Assembly (NCBI RefSeq): GCF_012912005.1
Contig: NZ_JABBEA010000014.1
Location: 62,001 to 126,000, forward strand
Reading direction: 5' to 3'
Length of the DNA: 64,000 bases
From: Paenibacillus sp. SZ31
Lineage (GTDB): Bacteria; Bacillota; Bacilli; Paenibacillales; Paenibacillaceae
The translations under genes were made by a program, and so were the position numbers. The notes below the pieces were generated by a model. That model was given only the letters and a program-made list of their open reading frames with translations, made no database searches and was not told the origin of the DNA. Position 1 is the stretch's first letter. Each line of letters opens with the position of its first letter. Positions 34,346 through 43,001 of this stretch are shown piece by piece.

Positions 34346-36107
34346 AGGTTCACAATTCATCTATGGTGACGAGCCCATTCGGATTTTGTCGGGTGCCCTC
34401 CATTATTTCAGAGTGGTCCCCGACTATTGGGAGGATCGGTTACTCAAGTTGAAAGCCTGCGGTTTCAATACGGTGGAAACGTATGTGCCGTGGAATGTTC
34501 ATGAGCCGCAGCCGGGGCAGTATTGTTTTGAAGGCATAGCTGATCTGGAACGTTTTATTCGCATTGCAGGGGATGTGGGTCTGCATGTGATTGTTCGCCC
34601 GAGTCCTTATATATGTGCCGAGTGGGAGTTTGGCGGATTACCTGCCTGGCTGCTTGCTGATGATGAGATTCGTCTGCGGTGTAATGACGCAAAATTTCTG
34701 GCGAATGTGGATCGTTATTATGATGTGCTTTTGTCCAAATTAAAACCCCTTCTGAGCACCCATGGCGGGCCGATCATCGCGATGCAGATTGAGAATGAGT
34801 ACGGCAGCTTTGGGAACGACGCCAGTTATCTGCGATATTTACGTGATGGCATGGTGGGGCGCGGTATGGATGTATTGTTATTTACCTCGGACGGGCCGAC
34901 AGACCACATGCTGCAAGCGGGATCAGTGGCGGGGCATCTGGCTACGGTCAATTTTGGATCAGGAACGGAGGGAGCGTTCGCCAAGCTGCGTGAATATCAG
35001 GCAGAAGAACCTTTGATGTGCATGGAGTACTGGAATGGCTGGTTCGACCACTGGGGAGAGTCGCACCATACCCGAGAAGCCGCAGATGTGGCTGGTGTAT
35101 TTGAGGAGATGCTTCGAGCAGGAGCCTCAGTCAACTTTTATATGTTCCACGGTGGAACAAACTTCGGATTTTACAACGGGGCGAACTGTCAGCAGAAGGA
35201 TCAATACGAACCCACGATTACAAGTTACGACTACGATTCACTGCTCAGCGAATCCGGGGAGCCGACAGCGAAATTCCATGCGGTGAGGGACCTTATTGCT
35301 CGGTATAGCGATGAAGGTCTGGGTGAGATTGTGCTGCCAGAATCGAAGGGGACCATCGCCTATGGGCGAGTGGAGTTGAACCAGCAGGCGCCATTACTGG
35401 CGCAGTTGGACCGGATATCAGCCCCGTTGAAACGTACGAATCCGGAACCAATGGAGAAGCTGGGTCAGGATTATGGCTTTATTTGTTATCAAACCCGAAT
35501 ATCCGGGCCTAGGGAGCGACAGGAACTGGTGGTTCAGGAGGTGCGTGACCGTGCGCTTGTGTTTGTTGATAGGCAATTACAGGGCGTGCTTGAACGGGGA
35601 AATACGGCATTATCGATTTCCTTTGAAGTGCCGCCGGAGGGCGCAGATCTATTGATCCTTGTCGAAAATATGGGGCGAATCAACTATGGCCCGTACCTGA
35701 GAGATCCGAAGGGCATTACGGAGGGTGTGCGACACGGCTTTCAATTTTTATATGATTGGACGATTCATTGTCTGCCATTAACTGATCTGTCGGGTTTGCA
35801 ATTTAGTGATGTGATTAGCGAAGCAATTAACGAAACAGTTAATGAAGTACAGGGACCAGCATTTTATCGAGTAGAGTTTAATATCACGGATGTAAGAGAT
35901 ACTTTTCTGCGACTGGATAGCTGGACCAAGGGAGTTGTATTTGTAAACGGATTCAATCTGGGGCGCTTCTGGGATAAAGGACCGCAAAAAACATGGTATG
36001 TACCTGCTCCGCTCCTTCGCGAGGGTGAGAATGAAATCATGGTATTCGAGCTTCATCAGACGACTGAACTGGCTGTAACGTTTGTAGATACACCGGATTT
36101 GGGCTAG
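34326..36107 (+). CDS. Beta-galactosidase, GH35
   Basis: 593 residues. The acid/base Glu158 is in QIENEYG and the nucleophile Glu234 in MCMEYWNGWFDHWGE. The N-terminal region FRVVPDYWEDRLLKLKACGFNTVETYVPWN is diagnostic. Two C-terminal jelly-roll domains follow, the last ending in VNGFNLGRFWDKGPQKTWYVP. I chose ATG 34326 (GGGGAGGG upstream), which overlaps the fucosidase gene. GH35 enzymes remove terminal beta-1,3/1,4/1,6-galactose; with a fucosidase, they fit stepwise trimming of a fucosylated galactoside. Confidence 0.94.
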   Translation: MPVLTYKGSQFIYGDEPIRILSGALHYFRVVPDYWEDRLLKLKACGFNTVETYVPWNVHEPQPGQYCFEGIADLERFIRIAGDVGLHVIVRPSPYICAEWEFGGLPAWLLADDEIRLRCNDAKFLANVDRYYDVLLSKLKPLLSTHGGPIIAMQIENEYGSFGNDASYLRYLRDGMVGRGMDVLLFTSDGPTDHMLQAGSVAGHLATVNFGSGTEGAFAKLREYQAEEPLMCMEYWNGWFDHWGESHHTREAADVAGVFEEMLRAGASVNFYMFHGGTNFGFYNGANCQQKDQYEPTITSYDYDSLLSESGEPTAKFHAVRDLIARYSDEGLGEIVLPESKGTIAYGRVELNQQAPLLAQLDRISAPLKRTNPEPMEKLGQDYGFICYQTRISGPRERQELVVQEVRDRALVFVDRQLQGVLERGNTALSISFEVPPEGADLLILVENMGRINYGPYLRDPKGITEGVRHGFQFLYDWTIHCLPLTDLSGLQFSDVISEAINETVNEVQGPAFYRVEFNITDVRDTFLRLDSWTKGVVFVNGFNLGRFWDKGPQKTWYVPAPLLREGENEIMVFELHQTTELAVTFVDTPDLG

Positions 36108-36200
36108 GAAAAGGAAAATAGGTGAGCCAAACGATTATTGAGAATTGTCGTGTCCGCCGGAAAAAGGTATACGTTGTACGTTGGGTATGGACATTGACTA

Positions 36201-36360
36201 GGGCGTGTCTGAAAACTCCGAAGGACGCAGATTTTGCCGAATTTTCGTTCCAAGCAAGGAGATTTTCCGCAGGCGTGCCGGGGCACGTCAAGGGAAAGTG
36301 ACGCAGCAGGGGGCGAAAAGGCGGTAAAAGATGCACTTCAGTGAGTTTTGAGACACGTCC
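36201..36360. mobile_element. 160-bp MITE-like element flanked by TA
   Basis: Terminal inverted repeats GGGCGTGTCTGAAAACTC (36201-36218) and GAGTTTTGAGACACGTCC (36343-36360) pair at 16 of 18 positions. Both outer flanks are TA, which fits a TA target-site duplication of the IS630/mariner kind. It has no coding capacity and sits between the GH35 and epimerase genes, so it may split or reshape the operon. Confidence 0.65.
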
Positions 36361-36381
36361 TACAGGAGAGGATGAGGGAAA

Positions 36382-37248
36382 ATGAAAGTTGGACTCAGCA
36401 CCTACAGTCTGCAACAAGCATTGGATCGCAAAGAATTGACCGTACCAGATGCCATTCGCTGGATCGCCGATCAGGGCGGGGAACATGTGGAGATTGTACC
36501 GATGGGATTCAGTCTGATTGATAATCCGGAGTTGATTGATGAGATTAAAGCTGTGGCAAAAGAGGTCGGGATCGACATTTCCAATTACGCCATCGGCGCA
36601 AACTTCGCTGTTCAGGAGGACGCCGAAGCGTTGGAGCAAGAGATCCAGAATGTGATGCGACATGTGGATGTGGCTGCTGCGTTGGGAGTAAAGCTGATGC
36701 GTCATGACGTGGCTTTCCGCCCCGCACCAGAGGGAACCGTAGCACAGTTCGAGATCGACCTGCCGGTACTAGTGAAAGCTTGTCAGCGGATAGCTGATTA
36801 TGCAGCGGGTTTTGGAATCACAACAAGCGTGGAGAACCATGGGTATTATGTGCAGTCGAGTGAGCGGATTCAGCGTGTGCTCCACGAAACGGCGCGGGAT
36901 AACTTCAAGACTACGCTGGATGTCGGCAATTTCCTCTGTGTGGATGAAGATCCGGTGAGTGCCGTAAAAAATAACATTCCGTACGCGTCGATCGTGCACG
37001 CCAAAGACTTCTACTGGAGACCTTCGTACCGAAATCCCGGTGAAGGCTGGTTCCAAACCTCGCATGGCAATTACCTGCGCGGTGCCATTGTGGGCCAAGG
37101 CGATATCGACATGCCTGAAGTGTTCCGTGTGTTGAAAAAATCCGGGTATGACGGATATATCTCGGTTGAATTTGAAGGCATGGAGGATTGCAAAACGGCT
37201 TCACGCATTGCCATGGATAACGTTCGCCGCCTATGGGAAGAGGCATAG
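36382..37248 (+). CDS. Sugar phosphate isomerase/epimerase-like TIM-barrel protein (copy 1)
   Basis: 288 residues of the xylose-isomerase-like TIM-barrel family. Likely metal ligands are Glu151 (VENHG), Asp180 (TLDVGNF), His206 (IVHAKD) and Glu263 (VEFEG). GGAGAGGATGAGGG lies before the ATG. It is about 55% identical, by eye, to the protein at 53426, including the whole C-terminal ligand region and the ending DN-RR-WEEA. The family covers epimerases, isomerases, dehydratases and lyases, so the exact reaction is open. It lies close to a Gfo/Idh oxidoreductase. Confidence 0.85.
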   Translation: MKVGLSTYSLQQALDRKELTVPDAIRWIADQGGEHVEIVPMGFSLIDNPELIDEIKAVAKEVGIDISNYAIGANFAVQEDAEALEQEIQNVMRHVDVAAALGVKLMRHDVAFRPAPEGTVAQFEIDLPVLVKACQRIADYAAGFGITTSVENHGYYVQSSERIQRVLHETARDNFKTTLDVGNFLCVDEDPVSAVKNNIPYASIVHAKDFYWRPSYRNPGEGWFQTSHGNYLRGAIVGQGDIDMPEVFRVLKKSGYDGYISVEFEGMEDCKTASRIAMDNVRRLWEEA

Positions 37249-37267
37249 GGCTGAGTATTTGTTTTAA

Positions 37268-37475
37268 ATGAATAAAATTGAATCAAATTTTAAAGAAGGC
37301 GTGAGTAACAGAGGTGAAGCTTGGAACTGTAGGAGCGTTAGCGACCGCCTTTGTATGCGGATTTCAACCGCTAGAGCGGTCAATAAAAGAAATTTGCAGA
37401 CAACAGCGGCCGAAAGTCCAAGCATTCACCGTCGTTACGTTAAGCCGAGTATAATTTCTTGAGTCAATTCATATG
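37268..37475. repeat. Copy 4 of the three-way-junction repeat, divergent type
   Basis: The skeleton is shared with the other copies (CGCCTTTGT...CGGATTTC, then AAATTTGCAGACAACAGCG) but the stems differ. P1 is GCTTGGAACT (37319-37328) with AGTCCAAGC (37415-37423); P3 is GTATGCGGATTTC with GAAATTTGCAGAC. The ends keep AATTGAATCAA on the left and TTGAGTCAATT on the right. It stops 24 bases before the Gfo/Idh start, so it overlaps that gene's upstream region. Confidence 0.6.
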
Positions 37476-37498
37476 AAAACGATGGAGGAATCAGCACT

Positions 37499-38557
37499 AT
37501 GTCCAAATTGAAAGTCGCCGTTATCGGTGCCGGATCCATATCCGATTGTCATTTGCAAGCCTACGCCAGTAATCCCGACGTTGAAATATACGCCATCTGT
37601 GACCTTAATGAAGCGCGTGCCACAGAAGTGGCGAAGCAATATAATGCACCTCATGTGTTTACCGATTACAAGGAACTGCTCGCACTGCCCGAGATCCATT
37701 CCATCAGCATCTGTACATGGAACGACTCTCACGCGGAGATTAGCATTGCTGCTCTGGACGCGGGTAAAAACGTGCTGTGTGAGAAACCGCTCTGCCAAAC
37801 CGTTGAGGATGCGCTCGAAGTAGAGAAGGCCGTTCATCGCAGCGGAAAGCTTCTGCAGGTCGGTTTTGTTCGCCGCTATAGCGACAATGCACAGATTCTG
37901 AAGAAGTTTATTGACGAAGGTGAATTGGGCGAGATCTATTATGCCAAAGCCTCCAGTCTACGGCGTCTGGGCAATCCGGGTGGCTGGTTCTCGGATATTA
38001 ACCGCTCCGGCGGCGGTCCGCTGATCGATATCGGGGTGCATGTGATCGATATCTGCTGGTATCTGATGGGCAGACCAAAGGTAAAATCCGTCTCCGCTAA
38101 CGTATCTAACCGATTGGGGAACCGCTCGAACATTAACAATCTGTCATTCTACAAAGCAGCGGATTATGATGCGGAACAGAACACCGTTGAGGACATGGCG
38201 AATGCCCTGATTCGTTTCGAGAACGGTGCGAGCCTACTCGTGGACGTTAGCTTCACGCTCCATGCCAAAGCGGATGAGACCTCGGTCAAACTATATGGCG
38301 ACAAAGGCGGTGCAGAGCTGGAGCCGGAAATTTCGATCATTGGCGAGAAATTCAACACCATTTTGAACATGACTCCACAGGTGGATTTCAAATCATTTGA
38401 CTTTATGGGCTCGTTCCGCAATGAAATCAACCATTTTATAGATAGCACGCAGGGCCGCAAAGAGACACTTAGTCCCGTCGAGGATGGCGTCGAGGTAATG
38501 AAAATGCTCTGCGCCATATACGAATCAGCCCGCCAAGGTCGCGAAATTACACTATAG
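37499..38557 (+). CDS. Gfo/Idh/MocA family NAD(P)-dependent sugar oxidoreductase
   Basis: 352 residues. Rossmann fold GAGSISDCHL at 10-19, catalytic-lysine motif EKP at 95-97, and the Asp177/His181 pair in PLIDIGVHVIDICWYLMG. The C-terminal ending PVEDGVEVMKMLCAIYESAR is typical. Members oxidise or epimerise sugars, inositols and glycosides, often through 3-keto intermediates. GGAGG lies before the ATG. The context of TIM-barrel proteins and glycosidases suggests a role in sugar or glycoside oxidation. Confidence 0.9.
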   Translation: MSKLKVAVIGAGSISDCHLQAYASNPDVEIYAICDLNEARATEVAKQYNAPHVFTDYKELLALPEIHSISICTWNDSHAEISIAALDAGKNVLCEKPLCQTVEDALEVEKAVHRSGKLLQVGFVRRYSDNAQILKKFIDEGELGEIYYAKASSLRRLGNPGGWFSDINRSGGGPLIDIGVHVIDICWYLMGRPKVKSVSANVSNRLGNRSNINNLSFYKAADYDAEQNTVEDMANALIRFENGASLLVDVSFTLHAKADETSVKLYGDKGGAELEPEISIIGEKFNTILNMTPQVDFKSFDFMGSFRNEINHFIDSTQGRKETLSPVEDGVEVMKMLCAIYESARQGREITL

Positions 38558-38713
38558 AGATAGAACTGTAATGCGTTGATAATCACGTTGATACTTTACT
38601 ACTCCCGTGGCATTGAAAGTTATGAGCACTTTTCTCCTGCCAATGATCTAGCTCCGCTCCGGCGGGATTCGGATTCTTCCTCCCCGCTCACGGTTGGAGC
38701 AGAGAGCGAGCAC

Positions 38714-38906
38714 TAACGAATCTGAGGCATCTTATTCAAGGATTTGGAGCGCTAGCAGAAATCTAAGGAACCTGAGACACGCTATATCAGAACAAACAGC
38801 CAATTACAGCGTTTTTACCACCTAATTTCGGAAAATAACGTGTCTGATGTTTCTTACAATTTAAAAAGAGGACCAAAAGGCTAAATAAGACGCCCTGAGT
38901 TCCTTA
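38714..38906. repeat. Nested inverted-repeat element
   Basis: Four related units of about 22 bp lie in order +,+,-,-: TAACGAATCTGAGGCATCTT (38714 on), TAAGGAACCTGAGACACGCT (38764 on), then inverted units at 38835-38856 and 38884-38906. The inner pair shares ACACG-TAT and the outer pair shares GC-TCTTATT, so each inner/outer arm matches its own partner best. No ORF. It shares the 685-bp gap between the Gfo/Idh and fucosidase genes with repeat copy 5; bases 38558-38713 hold nothing I recognise. Confidence 0.55.
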
Positions 38907-39028
38907 GAAAAAAACTTTACTCATTCGCCAGGATCAGTCGCTTGGATTTCCCTATAGAAAAGAGGGAAATTGGGTTCATATTAATTGAAGATGGCACCGC
39001 AATCGAAATAACAAAGTTACTACGCCCC

Positions 39029-39216
39029 TTAATAGTTAAACTAGCGTTTACGCCAAAACGTAGAGTGCAGAACCAATCTGAAGAAGCGAAGCGCTCGCCT
39101 TTATCCCCGGATTTCCAACAATTATAAAGTGAAATAAAAGAAATCTGGGGATAACAGCGATCAAAAGATGGTACTGCACTCGGAGTGACCAGGCGTAACA
39201 TACAAGGTTTATCTTT
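39029..39216. repeat. Copy 5 of the three-way-junction repeat, with a changed P1 stem
   Basis: P1 here is GAGTGCAGAACCAATCT with AGATGGTACTGCACTC. Both strands differ from copies 1-3, yet they still pair. P2 (GCGAAGCGCTCGC) and P3 (TTATCCCCGGATTTC / GAAATCTGGGGATAA) followed by CAGCGATC are kept. Ends are weak inverted repeats (AGTTAAACT...GTTTACGCC against GGCGTAAC...AGGTTTATCT). It ends about 28 bases before the fucosidase gene. Confidence 0.7.
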
Positions 39217-39243
39217 TATCTAATCCAAAGGAGATGAAACAGA

Positions 39244-40656
39244 ATGAGCGAAACCAATGAAACCTTACTGGAGCAGGAAGAGCAGATCGTCGAAGCCGGC
39301 GTGCACAATTTTAGCAAAGAGGATGAATGGATCAAACCGGAAGATCCGCTGCTGAATGAGCGGCTGGAGTGGTTCAAGGATCAGAAGCTGGGGCTGATGA
39401 TGCACTGGGGACCCTATTCCCAGCTTGGTCTCGTGGAATCCTGGGCGCTGAGCGACGAGGATGGCGATTGGTCGCGCGATGACATCGACTGGACGGATGA
39501 CATGGAAGACTTCAAGCGGGAATATTTCGATCTGAATAAAACCTTCAATCCGATTCGTTTCCAACCCGAGGAATGGGCACAGATGGCGGCAGATAACGGG
39601 TTCAAATACTTCCTGTTCACCACCAAGCACCATGACGGTTTCTGCATGTGGGATACCAAGACGACGGATTACCGGATTACGGGTAAGAACACGCCTTTTC
39701 ATACCCATAAGTATGCGGACATCTGTCGAGCACTGTTTGACGCTTTTCGGGCCAAGGGATTGGGCATCTCAGCGTATTTCTCCAAAGCGGACTGGCATAC
39801 CCCGTATTACTGGGCACCGGGCATGGAGCGTGGACGTCATATGTGGCGCGGCCCTTCGTATGATCCCCATAAGTATCCATGGTTGTGGGAGAAATTCGTA
39901 GAGTTCACACATGAGCAGATCATGGAACTGCTGACCAATTACGGGAGGATCGAATGTCTGTGGCTGGATGCCGGCTGGGTGCGCGAAGGTCGCCATGGTC
40001 AGGATATCAGGCTGGGAGAAGTCGTGGAACGGGCGCGTCAGACCACACAACCTTGGCTTCTGTCCGCAGATCGCACCGTGGGTGGGCCGTATGAGAATAT
40101 CGTTACCCCCGAGCAGACCATACCGGAACATCCGATGAACATTCCATGGGAGAGCTGTATTACCGTGGGGAACTCCTTTGCTTTTGGATTTGATGATCAG
40201 TATAAAACGGGAAGACAGCTGGCACATATTCTACTCGAAGTCGTGTCCAAGGGTGGTAACCTGGCACTGAATGTAGGACCGCAACCCGATGGGCGTCTGC
40301 CAAAAGGGGCTATTCGAGGCATCAAGGGCCTCGGTGAATGGTTGGGTACTCATGGAGAAGGCGTCTATGGAACCCGGATCTGCGGGCCATATTTTACGAA
40401 GGATTGGGCTTTCACCCAGAAGGAAGAGATCAACACCGTATATGCCTTCCGTTTATACCGAAACGAGAATGAGACCGTACAACCACAGTTAACCATTCCT
40501 TATCTGGAAAAGGTAGAGCGGATCGAACTCGTCGGTAGCGATGACGTACTTTCGTATCAGCAAACGGGAGACGGACTTCTTGTGGATCTGCCCCAATCCG
40601 CTGCAACGAGTGAAGCGCCCATCACACATACGTTCAGATTGGTCACAAGCGCATAG
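39244..40656 (+). CDS. Alpha-L-fucosidase, GH29 (copy 2)
   Basis: 470 residues. The barrel starts LGLMMHWGPYSQLGLVESW; HHDGF is in TTKHHDGFCMWDTKTTDY; the nucleophile is Asp242 in ECLWLDAGW. It is clearly diverged from copy 1 and lacks the discoidin-like tail, instead ending in a short beta-sandwich. The N-terminal 40 residues are an unusual acidic extension (SETNETLLEQEEQIVEAG). AAAGGAGATG precedes the ATG. A terminator follows, so this is a separate unit. Differences from copy 1 suggest different linkage preference. Confidence 0.9.
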   Translation: MSETNETLLEQEEQIVEAGVHNFSKEDEWIKPEDPLLNERLEWFKDQKLGLMMHWGPYSQLGLVESWALSDEDGDWSRDDIDWTDDMEDFKREYFDLNKTFNPIRFQPEEWAQMAADNGFKYFLFTTKHHDGFCMWDTKTTDYRITGKNTPFHTHKYADICRALFDAFRAKGLGISAYFSKADWHTPYYWAPGMERGRHMWRGPSYDPHKYPWLWEKFVEFTHEQIMELLTNYGRIECLWLDAGWVREGRHGQDIRLGEVVERARQTTQPWLLSADRTVGGPYENIVTPEQTIPEHPMNIPWESCITVGNSFAFGFDDQYKTGRQLAHILLEVVSKGGNLALNVGPQPDGRLPKGAIRGIKGLGEWLGTHGEGVYGTRICGPYFTKDWAFTQKEEINTVYAFRLYRNENETVQPQLTIPYLEKVERIELVGSDDVLSYQQTGDGLLVDLPQSAATSEAPITHTFRLVTSA

Positions 40657-40668
40657 AATGCCATGTCA

Positions 40669-40707
40669 ATTCCGGGGGAGATATAACCACCTCCGGGATT
40701 TTTTTAT
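40669..40707 (+). terminator. Terminator after fucosidase copy 2
   Basis: CCGGGGG and CCTCCGG form a stem with one G-T pair, then GGATTTTTTTA. Confidence 0.7.
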
Positions 40708-40840
40708 TCATACATAAGGAATACAATTTCCGATAGAAACGGCTCGTAATCGCTTGTCACACAAGGATTTATGGAATAAAGAGAAGTCGGAGAAAATTGC
40801 AAATTGATAAAAGTTTATCGGGCGATGTACTATCAAATCA

Positions 40841-40854
40841 AGAAAGCGCTACCT
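40841..40854. promoter_or_regulatory. cre-like site upstream of the Lpl-type transporter operon
   Basis: AGAAAGCGCTACCT matches the cre consensus TGWAARCGYTWNCW at 13 of 14 positions. It lies about 120 bases before the first permease gene. Confidence 0.5.
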
Positions 40855-40970
40855 GATATGAATGTTTACATCATATTTGTTGAACAAGGAACTATGAACA
40901 GAAAAAAGGATATTTAAGGGATGTAAATGTAATGTATTATTACACTTGAGGTGTAGAAGGAGTGACGCAA

Positions 40971-41948
40971 ATGAGTCGAGCTACGGAAAGCATACCCGCC
41001 AAGATGGAACTCCAACAGAGGAAACATGTGGAGCCCAAGCGGCAGCATCCATTCATCAAAAGCCTCAAGAAACACTGGGAACTCTACCTGCTCGTGTTGC
41101 CCCCGGTATTGTATCTGTTAATCTTCAAGTACATTCCTATGGTGGGTGTCCAGATCGCCTTCAAGGACTTCAGTGTAGTCAAAGGAATCTGGGGAAGCCC
41201 GTGGGTCGGATTCAAACACTTTGAAGCCTTCTTCCAATCTCCAAACTTCTGGCTGTTAATCAAAAACACGATAGGCATCAGCTTTTATTCCTTAATTGCC
41301 GGTTTCCCCATTCCGATCCTTCTGGCGCTGGCGCTGAATGAGATTCGAACGGGTTACTTCAAAAAGACTGTGCAGATGGTCACTTACGCTCCGCATTTTA
41401 TCTCAACGGTTGTTATGGTATCCATTATCATTCTGATGCTCTCCCCGCATGTCGGCGTGGTAGACAAGCTGTTCACACTGCTCGGCTTCCCGATGACGAA
41501 CTTCATGGGTATTCCGGAATACTTCAAATCGATCTATGTCTGGTCAGGTGTGTGGCAGGGCATGGGATATTCATCAATTATATATATCGCAGCTCTTGCT
41601 GGTGTTGATCCATCTCTCTATGAAGCAGCAAAGATGGACGGCGCATCAAGGCTTCGGAAAATATGGCACATCGACCTCCCGTCGCTCGTTCCAGTCACCG
41701 TTATCATGCTGATTCTGAGTCTGGGCAGCATTATGGGCGTGGGCTTTGAGAAAATATACCTGATGCAGAATCCACTCAACACAAGCGCTTCGGAGGTCAT
41801 CTCCACGTATGTGTACAAGGTAGGTCTGATCGGGGCAAATTTCAGCTTCTCCTCGGCAGTAGGGTTCTTCAACTCCATTATCAACCTGATCCTGCTGGTT
41901 ATCGTCAACGGCATATCGCGCAAACTATCCCAGAACAGCTTGTGGTAA
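40971..41948 (+). CDS. lplB: ABC sugar transporter permease, LplB type
   Basis: 325 residues, six membrane segments, preceded by a longer cytoplasmic N-terminus (LELYLLVLPPVLYLLIFKYIPMVGVQIAFKDF is family-typical). The permease EAA loop is YEAAKMDGASRLRKIWHIDLPSL. AGAAGGAGTGA lies before ATG 40971. It pairs with the permease 15 bases downstream and with the lipoprotein after that. No ATPase gene is nearby; in such systems a shared ATPase (MsmX-like) usually serves several importers. Confidence 0.92.
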   Translation: MSRATESIPAKMELQQRKHVEPKRQHPFIKSLKKHWELYLLVLPPVLYLLIFKYIPMVGVQIAFKDFSVVKGIWGSPWVGFKHFEAFFQSPNFWLLIKNTIGISFYSLIAGFPIPILLALALNEIRTGYFKKTVQMVTYAPHFISTVVMVSIIILMLSPHVGVVDKLFTLLGFPMTNFMGIPEYFKSIYVWSGVWQGMGYSSIIYIAALAGVDPSLYEAAKMDGASRLRKIWHIDLPSLVPVTVIMLILSLGSIMGVGFEKIYLMQNPLNTSASEVISTYVYKVGLIGANFSFSSAVGFFNSIINLILLVIVNGISRKLSQNSLW

Positions 41949-41963
41949 AGGAGGAGCTTATCC

Positions 41964-42872
41964 ATGTTCAACCTGATTAATCGTAACCGGATCAAGGACC
42001 CGCTTGGTGACCGCATTTTCATGACATTTAACTATATTTTTCTGTTCGCCATACTGCTAACAGTGTTTTATCCACTCTTGTATATCATCAGTTCTTCGTT
42101 CAGCTCTTCACGAGCCGTGACATCCGGTCAGGTGTGGCTGTTCCCGGTAGACTTTAACATCAAGGCGTACATCTCCATTTTCAAAAGCCAACAGCTTATG
42201 CTCGGTTTTTATAACACGATCATCTACACCGTGGTGGGCACGTTCATTAACGTGGTGCTGACCGTCATGCTGGCGTATCCTTTGTCACGAAAATCGTTCT
42301 ATGGACGAGGTGCCATCATTATTTTCATGATGATCACGATGTTCTTTGATGGTGGTCTGATTCCCACCTACCTCTTGATGAAGGATTTGCACCTGCTCGA
42401 TACACGTTGGGCGATGTGGCTGCCCGGGGCGCTCGCAGTATTCCAGGTCATCGTGGCAAGAACTTTCTTCCAATCTTCCATTCCGGAAGAACTCGGGGAG
42501 GCCGCGGAAATGGACGGTTGCCGGGATATCCGGTATCTGATCAGCGTAGTTCTTCCCTTATCAAAGCCCATTCTGGCGGTCATGACACTTATGTATGCCG
42601 TAGGCCACTGGAATGCGTACTTTGATGCATTGATCTACCTGCGTTCCGAGAAATTGTTCCCTCTACAATACGTGCTTCGCAATCTGCTTATCCTGAACGC
42701 GGCTGATCCGGCGATGCTCGCCAATACCAGCCAACAGATGCGGGACCAAGGGTTCGAGCAGGTGTTGAAATATGCACTGATCGTTGTGGCGAGTATTCCA
42801 ATTCTGATCATGTATCCATTTGTACAGAAGCATTTTGTTAAAGGGGTCATGGTTGGTTCCCTCAAAGGTTAA
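41964..42872 (+). CDS. lplC: ABC sugar transporter permease, LplC/YtcP type
   Basis: 302 residues with six membrane segments. The EAA loop is LGEAAEMDGCRDIRYLISVVLPLSKP. The N-terminal ISSSFSSSRAVTSGQV and C-terminal YPFVQKHFVKGVMVGSLKG are typical of LplC-like permeases. AAAGGAGGAG precedes the start. It forms the heterodimeric channel with the LplB-like protein. Confidence 0.92.
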   Translation: MFNLINRNRIKDPLGDRIFMTFNYIFLFAILLTVFYPLLYIISSSFSSSRAVTSGQVWLFPVDFNIKAYISIFKSQQLMLGFYNTIIYTVVGTFINVVLTVMLAYPLSRKSFYGRGAIIIFMMITMFFDGGLIPTYLLMKDLHLLDTRWAMWLPGALAVFQVIVARTFFQSSIPEELGEAAEMDGCRDIRYLISVVLPLSKPILAVMTLMYAVGHWNAYFDALIYLRSEKLFPLQYVLRNLLILNAADPAMLANTSQQMRDQGFEQVLKYALIVVASIPILIMYPFVQKHFVKGVMVGSLKG

Positions 42873-43001
42873 TCCTTGTGAGTTAAGCCTGGTTGCCTCT
42901 TGAAAGGAGGTGGAAGGAACACGCCGGCTTCCGGGGTCGATTTTATAAACGTGCAGTACAAGTCAATAATTTGCCGTTATGAACAAAAAGGAGGAGTCAG
43001 A

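Noticed and set aside
36201..36360. Regulatory attenuator reading of the MITE hairpin
   Set aside because: The ends are far apart, lack a T-run and are flanked by TA, which fits a mobile element better.
42900..42915. Strong AAAGGAGG site suggesting an unlisted small gene before lplA
   Set aside because: No start codon lies at proper distance, and the following frame has no supported product; the true lplA site is at 42987-42995.
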